From assembly GCF_900108565.1 (NCBI RefSeq), contig NZ_LT629971.1:806001-870000 (forward strand): a stretch of 64,000 nucleotides of DNA. The letters run 5' to 3'. Origin of the DNA: Mycolicibacterium rutilum (lineage in GTDB: Bacteria; Actinomycetota; Actinomycetes; Mycobacteriales; Mycobacteriaceae). Below, piece after piece: positions 33,217 to 40,906 of the stretch (within the stretch, counting starts at the first letter, position 1; each line of letters begins with the position of its first letter). The notes under the pieces are model-generated. The model worked only from the letters and a program-made list of their open reading frames with translations. It searched no databases and was not told the DNA's origin. Both the position numbers and the translations under genes were made by a program.

Positions 33217-35774
33217 GATTGGGGCACCTTCGGCATTCCGATGGAAACAGGGACTCGTCGGCCCGCCGGGGCGGCGAACTCGATCGTCGGGTCGGCGACG
33301 TCGGGGGCATTGACGAACGACACGAAGCGCGACAGCTTGTCCGGGTCCTCGAGCACGCCCTTCCATTCGCAGGCGTAACCCTCGACGTGCCGCGCGATGG
33401 CCTCCTCGAATTCGGCGGCCAGGCCGAGCGAGTCGTTGCACACCACGTCGCGCAGATGGTCCAGGCCGCCCTCGAGGCTCTCCACCCAGGGCGCGGTGCG
33501 CTGCAACCGGTCCGCGGTGCGGATGTAAAACATCAGGAACCGGTCGATGTAGCGCACCAGCGTCTCGTCGTCGAGGTCGCCGGCGAGCAGTTGCGCGTGT
33601 CGCGGTGTCATGCCGCCGTTGCCGCCGACGTAGAGGTTCCAGCCGGTTTCGGTGGCGATCACGCCGACGTCCTTGCTGCGCGCCTCGGCACATTCGCGGG
33701 CGCAGCCGGACACACCCATCTTGATCTTGTGTGGCGCACGCAGGCCGCGGTAGCGCAGCTCCAGGTCGATCGCCATCTGCACGGAATCCTGCTGCCCGTA
33801 ACGGCACCAGTCGCTGCCCACGCAACTCTTCACGGTCCGCAACGCCTTGCCGTAGGCGTGGCCGGACTCCATTCCGCCGTCGACGAGCCGGCGCCAGATC
33901 TCGGGGAGCTGGTCGACCCGCGCGCCGAACAGGTCGATGCGCTGCCCGCCGGTGATCTTGGTGTACAGGTTGAAGTCCCGTGCGATCTCGCCGATCAGGA
34001 TCAACTGCTCGGGGGTGATGTCACCGCCGGGCACCCGCGGCACCACGGAGTAGCTGCCGTTCTTCTGGATGTTGGCCAGGAAGTGGTCGTTGGAGTCCTG
34101 CAGCGACGCCTGCTCACCGTCGAGGATGTGCTCCGAGCTCGTCGACGCGAGGATCGAGGCGACGACGGGTTTGCAGATGTCGCAGCCTTTTCCGCTGCCG
34201 AAACGCTCGATCAGTTCCGAGAAGGTGCGGATCGAGGTGGCGGTGACGATCTCGAACAGCTCGGCCCGCGACTGGGTGAAGTGCTCGCACAGCGCCTTGG
34301 ACTGCGCGACGCCCTCGGCCTCCAGCAGTTGTTTGAGCAGCGGCACGCACGACCCGCACGAGGTGCCGGCCAGCGTGCACTTCTTCAGTTCGGGCACGTC
34401 GCAGCAGCCGCCGGCGATCGCCTCGGTCAGATCACCCTTCGTGACGTTGTTGCACGAGCAGATCTGCGCGCCCGCCGGCAGCGAGCCCACCCCGAGACCG
34501 CCTGCCCCCGAGTCGCTTCCGCTCGGCGCGATCAGTGCCATCGGGTCACCGGGCAGCGGCTCGCCGACCATCGGGCGGAGGATGCCGTAGGCCGAGGCGT
34601 CGCCGACGAGGATCCCGCCGAGCAGGGTCTTGGCGTCGTCGGAGAGCACCAGCTTGGCGTAGGTCTGGTTGACCGCGTCGTTGACGACCACCTCCAGGCA
34701 GTCGGGCGTCGTGCCCATCGCGTCCCCGAAGCTGGCCACGTCAACACCGAGCAGCTTGAGCTTGGTGGACAGGTCGGCCTCCCCGAACTCGGCGCCGCCG
34801 CCGAGCAGCCGGTCGGCCACCACCTCGGCGGTGGTGTAGCCCGGGCCGACGAGGCCATAGCAACGGCCGTCGATCGCGGCCACCTCACCGATCGCGTAGA
34901 TGTCGGGATCGCTTGTCACACAACCCCGGTCGGTCAGCACACCGCCGCGCTCAGCGCGCGCCAGCTCCGCCTCGACGGCGAGCTCGTCGCGGGGGCGCAC
35001 ACCGGCGGCGAACACGACGACGCCCGCGTCGATCGTGGTCCCGTCGGTCAGCGTGACGCGCACCGAGTCGTCGTCGGCGGAGCGTCGCAGCGGCCGGTTG
35101 CGCTGCGCCGGGCGGATGCTCTCGGTGCCCACTCCGGTGTGCACGGAGATGCCGAGGTCGCCGATCATCCGGCCGAGCAGCGCGCCGCCGGCCTCGTCGA
35201 GTTGTTGGGCCATCAGCCGCGGCGCCATCTCCACGACGTGCGCGTGCAGGCCGAACGAGCGCAGCGCGTTGGCCGCCTCCAGTCCGAGCAGCCCGCCGCC
35301 GATCACCACACCGGCCGCCGGGCGCCCGCCTTCGAGTGCGGCGGCGGCGCTGACGCGGATGGCGTCGAGGTCGTCGAGGGTGCGGTACACGTGGCAGACC
35401 GGCAGGTCGCGGCCCGGCACCGGCGGTACGAAGGCATACGACCCGGTGGCCAGCACCAGCGCGTCATAGGGCACCTGCTGCCCGTCGGCGGTCGCCACGG
35501 TCTTCGCGGTCCGGTCGATCGCGGTGACCCGGCTGCTCAACCGCAGGTCGACGAGGCCGTCGCCGCGGTAGTCGTTGCCGGCCAGCGCGAGCAGCGCGCG
35601 GTCCCAGTGGTCGGTGTAGCCGGTCAGCCCGACCCGGTCGTAGGCGGCGTCGGCCTCCTCGGCCAGCACGGTCACCCGCCAGTCGCCGTCGGCGTCGCGG
35701 GCCCGCAGCGCCTCGACGAACCGGTGCCCGACCATGCCGTGGCCGATGACCACCACGTTCTTTGCTCCCTGCAT
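33213..35774 (-). CDS. nirB: Nitrite reductase [NAD(P)H] large subunit NirB
   Basis: 853 residues. N-terminal FAD/NAD reductase (VVVIGHGMVGHRFVEAL near residue 8; second Rossmann motif GVVIGGGLLGLEAANALRSFG near 149), BFD-like [2Fe-2S] domain with Cys in QICSCNNVTKGDL near 440, and C-terminal sulfite/nitrite reductase domain whose cysteines CVGSDWCRYG and GCARECAEARSKD hold the siroheme-linked [4Fe-4S] cluster. Assimilatory reduction of nitrite to ammonium in the cytosol. The start MQGAKN at 35774 is preferred over in-frame upstream codons, which run into the divergent promoter. Homologue of Rv0252. Confidence 0.94.
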   Translation of the reverse strand: MQGAKNVVVIGHGMVGHRFVEALRARDADGDWRVTVLAEEADAAYDRVGLTGYTDHWDRALLALAGNDYRGDGLVDLRLSSRVTAIDRTAKTVATADGQQVPYDALVLATGSYAFVPPVPGRDLPVCHVYRTLDDLDAIRVSAAAALEGGRPAAGVVIGGGLLGLEAANALRSFGLHAHVVEMAPRLMAQQLDEAGGALLGRMIGDLGISVHTGVGTESIRPAQRNRPLRRSADDDSVRVTLTDGTTIDAGVVVFAAGVRPRDELAVEAELARAERGGVLTDRGCVTSDPDIYAIGEVAAIDGRCYGLVGPGYTTAEVVADRLLGGGAEFGEADLSTKLKLLGVDVASFGDAMGTTPDCLEVVVNDAVNQTYAKLVLSDDAKTLLGGILVGDASAYGILRPMVGEPLPGDPMALIAPSGSDSGAGGLGVGSLPAGAQICSCNNVTKGDLTEAIAGGCCDVPELKKCTLAGTSCGSCVPLLKQLLEAEGVAQSKALCEHFTQSRAELFEIVTATSIRTFSELIERFGSGKGCDICKPVVASILASTSSEHILDGEQASLQDSNDHFLANIQKNGSYSVVPRVPGGDITPEQLILIGEIARDFNLYTKITGGQRIDLFGARVDQLPEIWRRLVDGGMESGHAYGKALRTVKSCVGSDWCRYGQQDSVQMAIDLELRYRGLRAPHKIKMGVSGCARECAEARSKDVGVIATETGWNLYVGGNGGMTPRHAQLLAGDLDDETLVRYIDRFLMFYIRTADRLQRTAPWVESLEGGLDHLRDVVCNDSLGLAAEFEEAIARHVEGYACEWKGVLEDPDKLSRFVSFVNAPDVADPTIEFAAPAGRRVPVSIGMPKVPQS

Positions 35775-35830
35775 GCCGCCGACGCTAAGCAGCCGATATT
35801 GCCGCAATGTCGCCTCGTGTGAAGCACCGA

Positions 35831-35845
35831 TCACGGTGTGCTCAC
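35831..35845. promoter_or_regulatory. GlnR-like element TCACGGTGTGCTCAC (AC-n9-AC)
   Basis: AC-n9-AC pattern about 57 bases before the nirB start and shared (12 of 15) with the element ahead of the HemD-like gene. It overlaps a short perfect inverted repeat CACCG-ATCA-CGGTG (35825-35838). Fits nitrogen-limitation control by GlnR. Confidence 0.55.
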
Positions 35846-35897
35846 CAGCACCCGCAACGAGGTGTGAGTGTGCTTCGCCGACAGCGAACGGCGCTCC

Positions 35898-35924
35898 GGA
35901 ACATGAGCGGGATCGACTCAAGTT
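35898..35924 (+). promoter_or_regulatory. SigE/SigH-type promoter of hsp20 with HspR (HAIR-like) box
   Basis: GGAAC at 35898-35902 and GTT at 35922-35924 are 19 bases apart, the ECF SigE/SigH pattern GGAAC-n18-19-GTT. Within it lies CATGAGC-n7-ACTCAAG (35902-35922), in which the right arm matches the HspR box CTTGAGT-n7-ACTCAAG fully and the left arm at 5 of 7. M. tuberculosis Rv0251c is reported to be under SigE, SigH and HspR, which agrees. Confidence 0.65.
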
Positions 35925-35975
35925 CTATTGGGTAGCCGACCGGCGCGGGGCCGGTCCGTCACGCGAGGAGAAACA

Positions 35976-36410
35976 ATGAGCACTCTGGCATTGCGCACTC
36001 GTCCCGCCTGGGACATCGACCGCTGGATACGCGACTTCTTCGGGCCGGCGACCGCCGACGACTGGTTCGCGGGCGCGTTCACCCCCGCCGCGGAGATCGT
36101 CCGCGACGGTGAGGACGCGCTGGTCCGCGTCGAGTTGCCCGGGGTCGACGTCGAGAAGGACGTCAACGTCGAACTCGAACGCGGCTACCTGGTGATCCAC
36201 GGCGAGCGCCGCGACGAGCGCGCTCACGAGGAGGGCGGTCGCAGCCTGCGCGAGGTCCGGTACGGGTCGTTCCGGCGGGCGTTCAAGTTGCCGTCGCACG
36301 TCACCGGTGAGGCCATTTCCGGGTCGTACGACGCCGGCGTGCTGACGGTGCGGGTCTCCGGCGCCCACCGCGGCGCCGAGCCGCAGCGCATCGCGATCGA
36401 GAGCAAGTAG
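35976..36410 (+). CDS. hsp: Hsp20/alpha-crystallin family chaperone (Acr2/Rv0251c-like)
   Basis: 144 residues. Alpha-crystallin domain about residues 40-135: 'FTPAAEIVRDGEDALVRVELPGVDVEKDVNVELERGYLVIHGERRDE' and the closing 'FKLPSHVTGEAISGSYDAGVLTVRV' with the conserved GVLTVRV motif. An ATP-independent holdase for unfolding proteins under heat or oxidative stress. GAGGAG 6 bases before ATG 35976. Controlled by the stress promoter and HspR-like box upstream. Divergent from nirB, as in M. tuberculosis Rv0251c-Rv0252. Followed by a strong hairpin terminator. Confidence 0.92.
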   Translation: MSTLALRTRPAWDIDRWIRDFFGPATADDWFAGAFTPAAEIVRDGEDALVRVELPGVDVEKDVNVELERGYLVIHGERRDERAHEEGGRSLREVRYGSFRRAFKLPSHVTGEAISGSYDAGVLTVRVSGAHRGAEPQRIAIESK

Positions 36411-36420
36411 TCCCAAGGCG

Positions 36421-36456
36421 CGAGCCGGCGGGACCCTTCGGGGTGCCGCCGGCTCG
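36421..36456. terminator. Strong bidirectional hairpin terminator after hsp20
   Basis: Perfect 11-base stem CGAGCCGGCGG / CCGCCGGCTCG with an inner CCC-TTCG-GGG tetraloop stem, 10 bases after the hsp20 stop and 5 bases before the convergent Thr-rich gene ends. No long U tract, which is common in mycobacteria. Confidence 0.75.
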
Positions 36457-36461
36457 TCGTA

Positions 36462-36866
36462 TCAGCCGACGGTCGTCTCGGTCGTGGTCTCGTCGAAAGT
36501 ATTTGTCGTTTCGGTGGTTTCGGGATCCGTCGTGGTGGTCGTCGTCGTGGTGGTCGTGGTGGTGGTCGTCGTTGTCGATGTCGTTGTCGTCGTGGCGGTC
36601 GTGGTCGTCGGCGACGTGGTCGTGGTCGTCGTCGTTGTGGTAGTCGTGGTCGTCGACGGGGTGGTGCGGGTCAGCGACGGCACCGGCGGCGGGATCACCT
36701 CAGGGGTCCTCGACGAGTCGGCGGTGCGGACGACGGCGTAGATGAGGATGACCATCAGGATCGCCAGCGCCACGCCGCCGGCGATCACCACCGGTTGCTG
36801 GTCATGCCAGTTGCGCTCGTCGACGTCGTGCTCGGTGTCATGCTCGTCGTGCTTGTCGGGGGGCAC
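36462..36866 (-). CDS. Membrane-anchored threonine-rich protein
   Basis: 134 residues. An acidic, His/Asp-rich cytosolic N-terminus (DKHDEHDTEHDVDERNWHD), one transmembrane helix at about residues 25-48 (VIAGGVALAILMVILIYAVV), a Pro-rich neck, and an extracytoplasmic tail of about 70 residues that is almost pure threonine, with the end TTETTVG. The Thr tract may be mannosylated (Pmt-type O-glycosylation of secreted Thr-rich segments is known in mycobacteria). Function unknown. The poly-Thr codons are a variable-length repeat. Confidence 0.7.
   Translation of the reverse strand: MPPDKHDEHDTEHDVDERNWHDQQPVVIAGGVALAILMVILIYAVVRTADSSRTPEVIPPPVPSLTRTTPSTTTTTTTTTTTTTSPTTTTATTTTTSTTTTTTTTTTTTTTTTDPETTETTNTFDETTTETTVG
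36530..36654 (-). repeat. Poly-threonine coding repeat (ACn microsatellite-like)
   Basis: About 125 bases of GTC/GTG trinucleotides on the plus strand, read as ACN threonine codons on the minus strand. Codon choice is mixed (ACC, ACG, ACA, ACT), with a few Ser, Pro and Ala interruptions, so length change by slippage is likely. Confidence 0.85.
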
Positions 36867-36875
36867 GCCCGCACC

Positions 36876-37634
36876 TTAGACCCAGCGCTGCAGCAGTTCC
36901 TTGGCCTGTGCCGACAGGGCGCGCTGCAGGAAGGGTCCGAAGCTGACCCGCGCGACGCCCAGCGGGCCGAACGACGCGGGGTCGTCCTGGTCCGGCACCC
37001 CGATCGCATTCACCGGAAGTGGTAGCTCGGATGTCAAGCGGCGCAACGTATCCGGGTCATGGCGGCCCACCGGGTAGAGCACGTCGGCACCGGCGGACGC
37101 GGCCTCGGCGAGCCGGGCGATCGCTCGCTCGACGCGGTCGGCCTCGTCGCCGTCCTGACGCAGGAACAGGTCGGTGCGGGCGTTGACCACCACGTGCACG
37201 CCGGCGCTGTCGGCGGCCTGGCGCAGCCCGCCGACGAACTCGGCGTGTTCGGCGACCGACCGCAGCCGGCCGCCCTCACTGTGCACGGTGTCCTCGATGT
37301 TCAGCCCGACGGCGCCCGCCTCAAGCAGGCCCTCGATCAGCCGGGCCGGGGTCTCGCCGTAACCGGCCTCGATGTCGACCGACACCGGCACGTCGACCGC
37401 CGCGGTGATCTGCTTGACGCGGGTCACCACGTCGTCGAAGACCATGCCCTCGTTGTCGGCCTTGCCGATCGAATCGGCCAGCGGATGACTGCCGACGGTC
37501 AAAGCAGCAAAGCCTTCGTCGACGGCCAACTTCGCCGACCATGCGTCCCAGACGGTCGGCAGGATCACCGGGTTTCCGGGTTGGTGGAGTGCCAGGAGCG
37601 CCTCGGCGCGCTGTTTGGCGACCTCGTCGGGCAT
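36876..37634 (-). CDS. Isocitrate lyase/PEP mutase family protein
   Basis: 252 residues. TIM-barrel of the ICL/PEP mutase superfamily: 'NPVILPTVWDAWSAKLAVDEGFAALTVGSHPLADS' near the start, metal-binding 'VPVSVDIEAGYG' (Asp-x-Glu-x-GYG) near residue 82, 'GAVGLNIEDTVHSEGGRLRS' near 107 and 'VVVNARTDLFL' near 145. It lacks the KKCGH catalytic loop of true isocitrate lyase (the region reads near SEGGRL). Probably a C-C or P-C lyase such as carboxyvinyl-phosphonate mutase or oxaloacetase. ATG 37634 follows a strong GGAGG site. Confidence 0.83.
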   Translation of the reverse strand: MPDEVAKQRAEALLALHQPGNPVILPTVWDAWSAKLAVDEGFAALTVGSHPLADSIGKADNEGMVFDDVVTRVKQITAAVDVPVSVDIEAGYGETPARLIEGLLEAGAVGLNIEDTVHSEGGRLRSVAEHAEFVGGLRQAADSAGVHVVVNARTDLFLRQDGDEADRVERAIARLAEAASAGADVLYPVGRHDPDTLRRLTSELPLPVNAIGVPDQDDPASFGPLGVARVSFGPFLQRALSAQAKELLQRWV

Positions 37635-37657
37635 CGGGCCTCCTAATACGTGTTTGA

Positions 37658-37673
37658 CGTGATCTGTCTCACT
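37658..37673. promoter_or_regulatory. Crp-like box CGTGA-n6-TCACT upstream of sdh1
   Basis: Perfect GTGA-n6-TCAC core (8 of 10 arm bases match TGTGA-n6-TCACA) in the control region between the PEP-mutase gene and the sdh1 operon. cAMP-receptor-type regulation of succinate dehydrogenase would be sensible. Confidence 0.5.
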
Positions 37674-37699
37674 CTGCACTGCATGATGTAGCTAGCATC

Positions 37700-37727
37700 G
37701 GGTGTCGTACTGTGATTCCCGACACCC
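37700..37727. promoter_or_regulatory. Inverted repeat GGGTGTCG-n12-CGACACCC in the sdh1 leader
   Basis: Perfect 8-base arms ending 8 bases before the AAGGAGG ribosome site. Could be an operator or an mRNA hairpin limiting translation of the first gene. Confidence 0.5.
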
Positions 37728-37746
37728 TTCAGCCCAAGGAGGTCAA

Positions 37747-38040
37747 TTGTCCAGCACTACCGAACTTGCCGAGCTGCACGAGCTAATCGGGAGCCTGCGG
37801 CGGTGCGTGACATCGCTGGCGTCGAGGTACGGAGACACTCCGGCCACGCGTCGCATCGTCAACGACGCCGAACGCATCCTCAACGACATCGATCGACTGG
37901 ACATCGACGCCGAAGAGCTGGAGCTGGCCCGCGGCGTGGTGCACCACCATGCCGGTGACCGCATCCCGATCCCGGACACCCAGTACGACACCGATTTCTG
38001 GCGCGGTGTCGACGACGAAGGGCTCGGCGGAGTCCGCTGA
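37747..38040 (+). CDS. Conserved protein, first gene of the sdh1 operon (Rv0250c-like)
   Basis: 97 residues, the same length as M. tuberculosis Rv0250c, which heads the sdh1 operon. Mostly helical N-terminal two thirds (LAELHELIGSLRRCVTSLASRYGDTPATRRIVNDAERILNDIDRL) and a His/Asp-rich end (VVHHHAGDRIPIPDTQYDTDFW). No known domain. It starts at TTG 37747, 4 bases after AAGGAGG. A role in assembly or regulation of the Sdh1 complex is only an inference from position. Confidence 0.75.
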   Translation: MSSTTELAELHELIGSLRRCVTSLASRYGDTPATRRIVNDAERILNDIDRLDIDAEELELARGVVHHHAGDRIPIPDTQYDTDFWRGVDDEGLGGVR

Positions 38041-38080
38041 GACATCGTCGCCCGGGACAACTCAACACCGAAAGGCAACA

Positions 38081-38923
38081 GTGAGCGCACCCACCGCCGA
38101 CCGCAAGGCGACCGGCGTCTTTTCGCCGAGCCGTGCCCAGATCCCGCAGCGCACCCTGCGCACCGACCGGTGGTGGCAATCGCCGCTGATCGTGAACCTG
38201 GGCTTCGCCGCATTCGTGATCTACGCGACCGTGCGGGCGTTCATGCAGAAGTGGTATTACGTCGCCGACTACCACTATCTGACGCCGTTCTACTCGCCGT
38301 GCGTGGTCAAGTGGAACGCCGCCGAGCAGTCCGGCTGCCTCCCGGAAGCCAGCCATTTCGGGCAGTTCCTGCCCGACGTGTGGTGGCTGCCCTATGCGGC
38401 GGTGTCGCTGCCGTTCCTGCTGCTGTTCCGGCTCACCTGCTACTACTACCGCGGCGCGTACTACCGGTCCGTGTGGCAGGCGCCCACCGCGTGCGCGGTC
38501 GCCGAACCGCACGCCACCTACACCGGTGAGACGCGTCTCCCGCTGATCATCCAGAACACCCACCGGTACTTCTTCTACATCGCGGTGCTGATCTCGCTGG
38601 TCAACACCTACGACGCGATCGTGGCGTTCCGCTCCCCCGAGGGCTTCGGATTCGGTTTGGGCAACGTCATTCTCGTCGTCAACGTGGTGCTGCTGTGGAC
38701 CTACACGATCTCGTGCCACTCGTGCCGCCACGTGGTCGGCGGCCGCCTCAAGCACTTCTCCAAGCACCCCGTCCGGTACTGGATGTGGACCCAGGTGAGC
38801 CGGCTCAACACCCGGCACAAGACCTATGCGTGGATCACGCTCGGGACGCTGATGCTCACCGACTTCTACGTCATGCTGGTGTCCAGCGGTGCGATTTCCG
38901 ACCTGAGATTCATTGGCGCCTAG
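38081..38923 (+). CDS. sdhC: Succinate dehydrogenase 1 membrane anchor subunit (SdhC)
   Basis: 280 residues. Five to six membrane segments, with the first after 'DRWWQSPLIVNLGFAAFVIYATVRAF' and a large loop 'YYVADYHYLTPFYSPCVVKWN'. Histidines within helices, for example 'TYTISCHSCRHVVGG' and 'QNTHRYFFYIAVL', are likely haem or quinone ligands. One fused anchor replaces separate SdhC/SdhD, as in M. tuberculosis Rv0249c. It carries electrons to menaquinone. GTG 38081 follows AAAGG. Confidence 0.88.
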   Translation: MSAPTADRKATGVFSPSRAQIPQRTLRTDRWWQSPLIVNLGFAAFVIYATVRAFMQKWYYVADYHYLTPFYSPCVVKWNAAEQSGCLPEASHFGQFLPDVWWLPYAAVSLPFLLLFRLTCYYYRGAYYRSVWQAPTACAVAEPHATYTGETRLPLIIQNTHRYFFYIAVLISLVNTYDAIVAFRSPEGFGFGLGNVILVVNVVLLWTYTISCHSCRHVVGGRLKHFSKHPVRYWMWTQVSRLNTRHKTYAWITLGTLMLTDFYVMLVSSGAISDLRFIGA

Positions 38924-38956
38924 GTCTTTTCCAGAAACGGTAGTGAGGTTTATTTG

Positions 38957-40906
38957 ATGGCGGAAACTGATGCTCTTCGCGCAAGCGGCTCATCGGAAAT
39001 CGAACGGCACTCCTACGACGTCGTCGTGATCGGGGCCGGTGGCGCCGGGTTGCGCGCGGTGATCGAGGCACGTGAACGCGGCCTGAAGGTCGCGGTCATC
39101 ACGAAATCGCTTTTCGGCAAGGCACATACGGTGATGGCCGAGGGCGGCTGCGCCGCCGCGATGGGCAATGCCAACCCGAAGGACAACTGGCAGGTCCACT
39201 TCAAGGACACCATGCGCGGCGGGAAGTTCCTCAACAACTGGCGGATGGCCGAACTGCACGCCAAAGAAGCCCCGGACCGGGTGTGGGAGCTGGAGACCTA
39301 CGGCGCGCTGTTCGACCGCACCAAGGACGGCCGGATCAGCCAGCGCAACTTCGGCGGCCACACCTACCCGCGGCTCGCCCACGTCGGCGACCGCACCGGC
39401 CTGGAGATCATCCGCACCCTGCAGCAGAAGATCGTGTCGCTGCAGCAGGAGGACAAGGAAGAGTTCGGCGACTACGACGCTCGCATTCGGGTGTTCCACG
39501 AGACGACGATCACCGACCTGATCAAGGACGGCGACCGGATCGCCGGTGCGTTCGGCTACTACCGCGAGACCGGCAAGTTCGTGCTGTTCGAGACGCCGGC
39601 GGTGGTGCTGGCCACCGGCGGCATCGGCAAGTCCTACAAGGTGACGTCGAACTCCTGGGAGTACACCGGCGACGGGCACGCGCTGGCGCTGCGCGCGGGC
39701 GCGACGCTGATCAACATGGAGTTCGTCCAGTTCCACCCGACCGGCATGGTCTGGCCGCCCAGCGTCAAGGGCATCCTGGTCACCGAGGGTGTGCGCGGCG
39801 ACGGCGGAGTCCTGAAGAACTCCGAGGGCAAGCGCTTCATGTTCGACTACATCCCGGCGGTGTTCAAAGGCCAGTACGCCGAGAGCATCGAGGAAGCCGA
39901 CCAGTGGCTCAAGGACAACGACTCCGCGCGCCGCACCCCGGACCTGCTGCCCCGCGACGAGGTGGCCCGCGCGATCAACTCCGAGGTCAAGGCCGAGCGC
40001 GGCACCCCGCACGGCGGCGTGTACCTCGACATCGCCTCGCGGCTACCCGCCGAGGAGATCAAGCGCCGGCTGCCGTCGATGTATCACCAGTTCATGGAGC
40101 TCGCCGAGGTTGACATCACCAAGGAGCCGATGGAAGTCGGGCCGACATGTCACTACGTGATGGGCGGCATCGAGGTGGACCCGGACACCGGTGCGGCCAA
40201 GACGCCCGGACTGTTCGCGGCCGGTGAGTGCTCGGGCGGTATGCACGGTTCGAACCGGCTGGGCGGCAACTCGCTGTCCGACCTGTTGGTGTTCGGCAGG
40301 CGCGCCGGGATGGGCGCGGCCGACTACGTCCGCGCCCTCGGTGAGCGGCCCCAGGTGACCGACGACGCGGTCGACGCGTCGGTGAAGCTGGCGCTACACC
40401 CGTTCGAGGGCCCGTCCAACGGGGACGCCGCCGAGAACCCGTACACCCTGCAACTCGATCTGCAGGACACGATGAACAGCCTGGTCGGCATCATCCGCAA
40501 GGCCGACGAGGTGTCCGAGGCCATCGACAAGCTCACGGAACTGCGGGAGCGCTACAAGCGGGTACGGGTGGAGGGCGACCGCCATTTCAACCCGGGCTGG
40601 CACCTGGCGATCGACCTGCGCAACATGATCCTGGTCAGCGAGTGCATCGCCAAGGCCGCGCTCGAGCGCACCGAGAGCCGCGGCGGGCACACCCGCGACG
40701 ACTATCCGTCGATGGAGTCGTCGTGGCGCAAGACGCTGTTGGTGTGCCGGGCAGAAGGCGACACCGTCGTGCCCGACATCGACATCACCCGCCAGGACCA
40801 GGTTCCGATGCGCGACGACCTGTTGGAGCTGATCGACATCGAAGAGCTGGAGAAGTACTTCACCTCCGAAGAGCTCGCCAACCACTCGTCTAGGAGAGGC
40901 GCATGA
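38957..40906 (+). CDS. sdhA: Succinate dehydrogenase 1 flavoprotein subunit SdhA
   Basis: 649 residues. FAD-binding 'YDVVVIGAGGAGLRAVIEARERGLKVAVITKS' near residue 18, followed by the 'GKAHTVMAEGG' flavin-linking region, substrate-site motif 'QFHPTGMVWPP' near 258, 'RNFGGHTYPRLAHVGDRTG' and the closing 'GGNSLSDLLVFGRRAG'. Oxidises succinate to fumarate in the TCA cycle and passes electrons to SdhB. Homologue of Rv0248c. The sdhB gene overlaps by ATGA. Confidence 0.95.
   Translation: MAETDALRASGSSEIERHSYDVVVIGAGGAGLRAVIEARERGLKVAVITKSLFGKAHTVMAEGGCAAAMGNANPKDNWQVHFKDTMRGGKFLNNWRMAELHAKEAPDRVWELETYGALFDRTKDGRISQRNFGGHTYPRLAHVGDRTGLEIIRTLQQKIVSLQQEDKEEFGDYDARIRVFHETTITDLIKDGDRIAGAFGYYRETGKFVLFETPAVVLATGGIGKSYKVTSNSWEYTGDGHALALRAGATLINMEFVQFHPTGMVWPPSVKGILVTEGVRGDGGVLKNSEGKRFMFDYIPAVFKGQYAESIEEADQWLKDNDSARRTPDLLPRDEVARAINSEVKAERGTPHGGVYLDIASRLPAEEIKRRLPSMYHQFMELAEVDITKEPMEVGPTCHYVMGGIEVDPDTGAAKTPGLFAAGECSGGMHGSNRLGGNSLSDLLVFGRRAGMGAADYVRALGERPQVTDDAVDASVKLALHPFEGPSNGDAAENPYTLQLDLQDTMNSLVGIIRKADEVSEAIDKLTELRERYKRVRVEGDRHFNPGWHLAIDLRNMILVSECIAKAALERTESRGGHTRDDYPSMESSWRKTLLVCRAEGDTVVPDIDITRQDQVPMRDDLLELIDIEELEKYFTSEELANHSSRRGA

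Noticed and set aside
33219..35822. Open reading frame of 867 codons on the plus strand across nirB
   Set aside because: Antisense of nirB with low-complexity Arg/His/Gly content; nirB has all cofactor motifs.
36530..36654. Repetitive tract resembling a repeat array
   Set aside because: No unique spacers; it is a trinucleotide coding repeat for threonine, not CRISPR.
36876..37634. True isocitrate lyase
   Set aside because: The KKCGH loop is missing and the protein has 252 residues rather than over 420.
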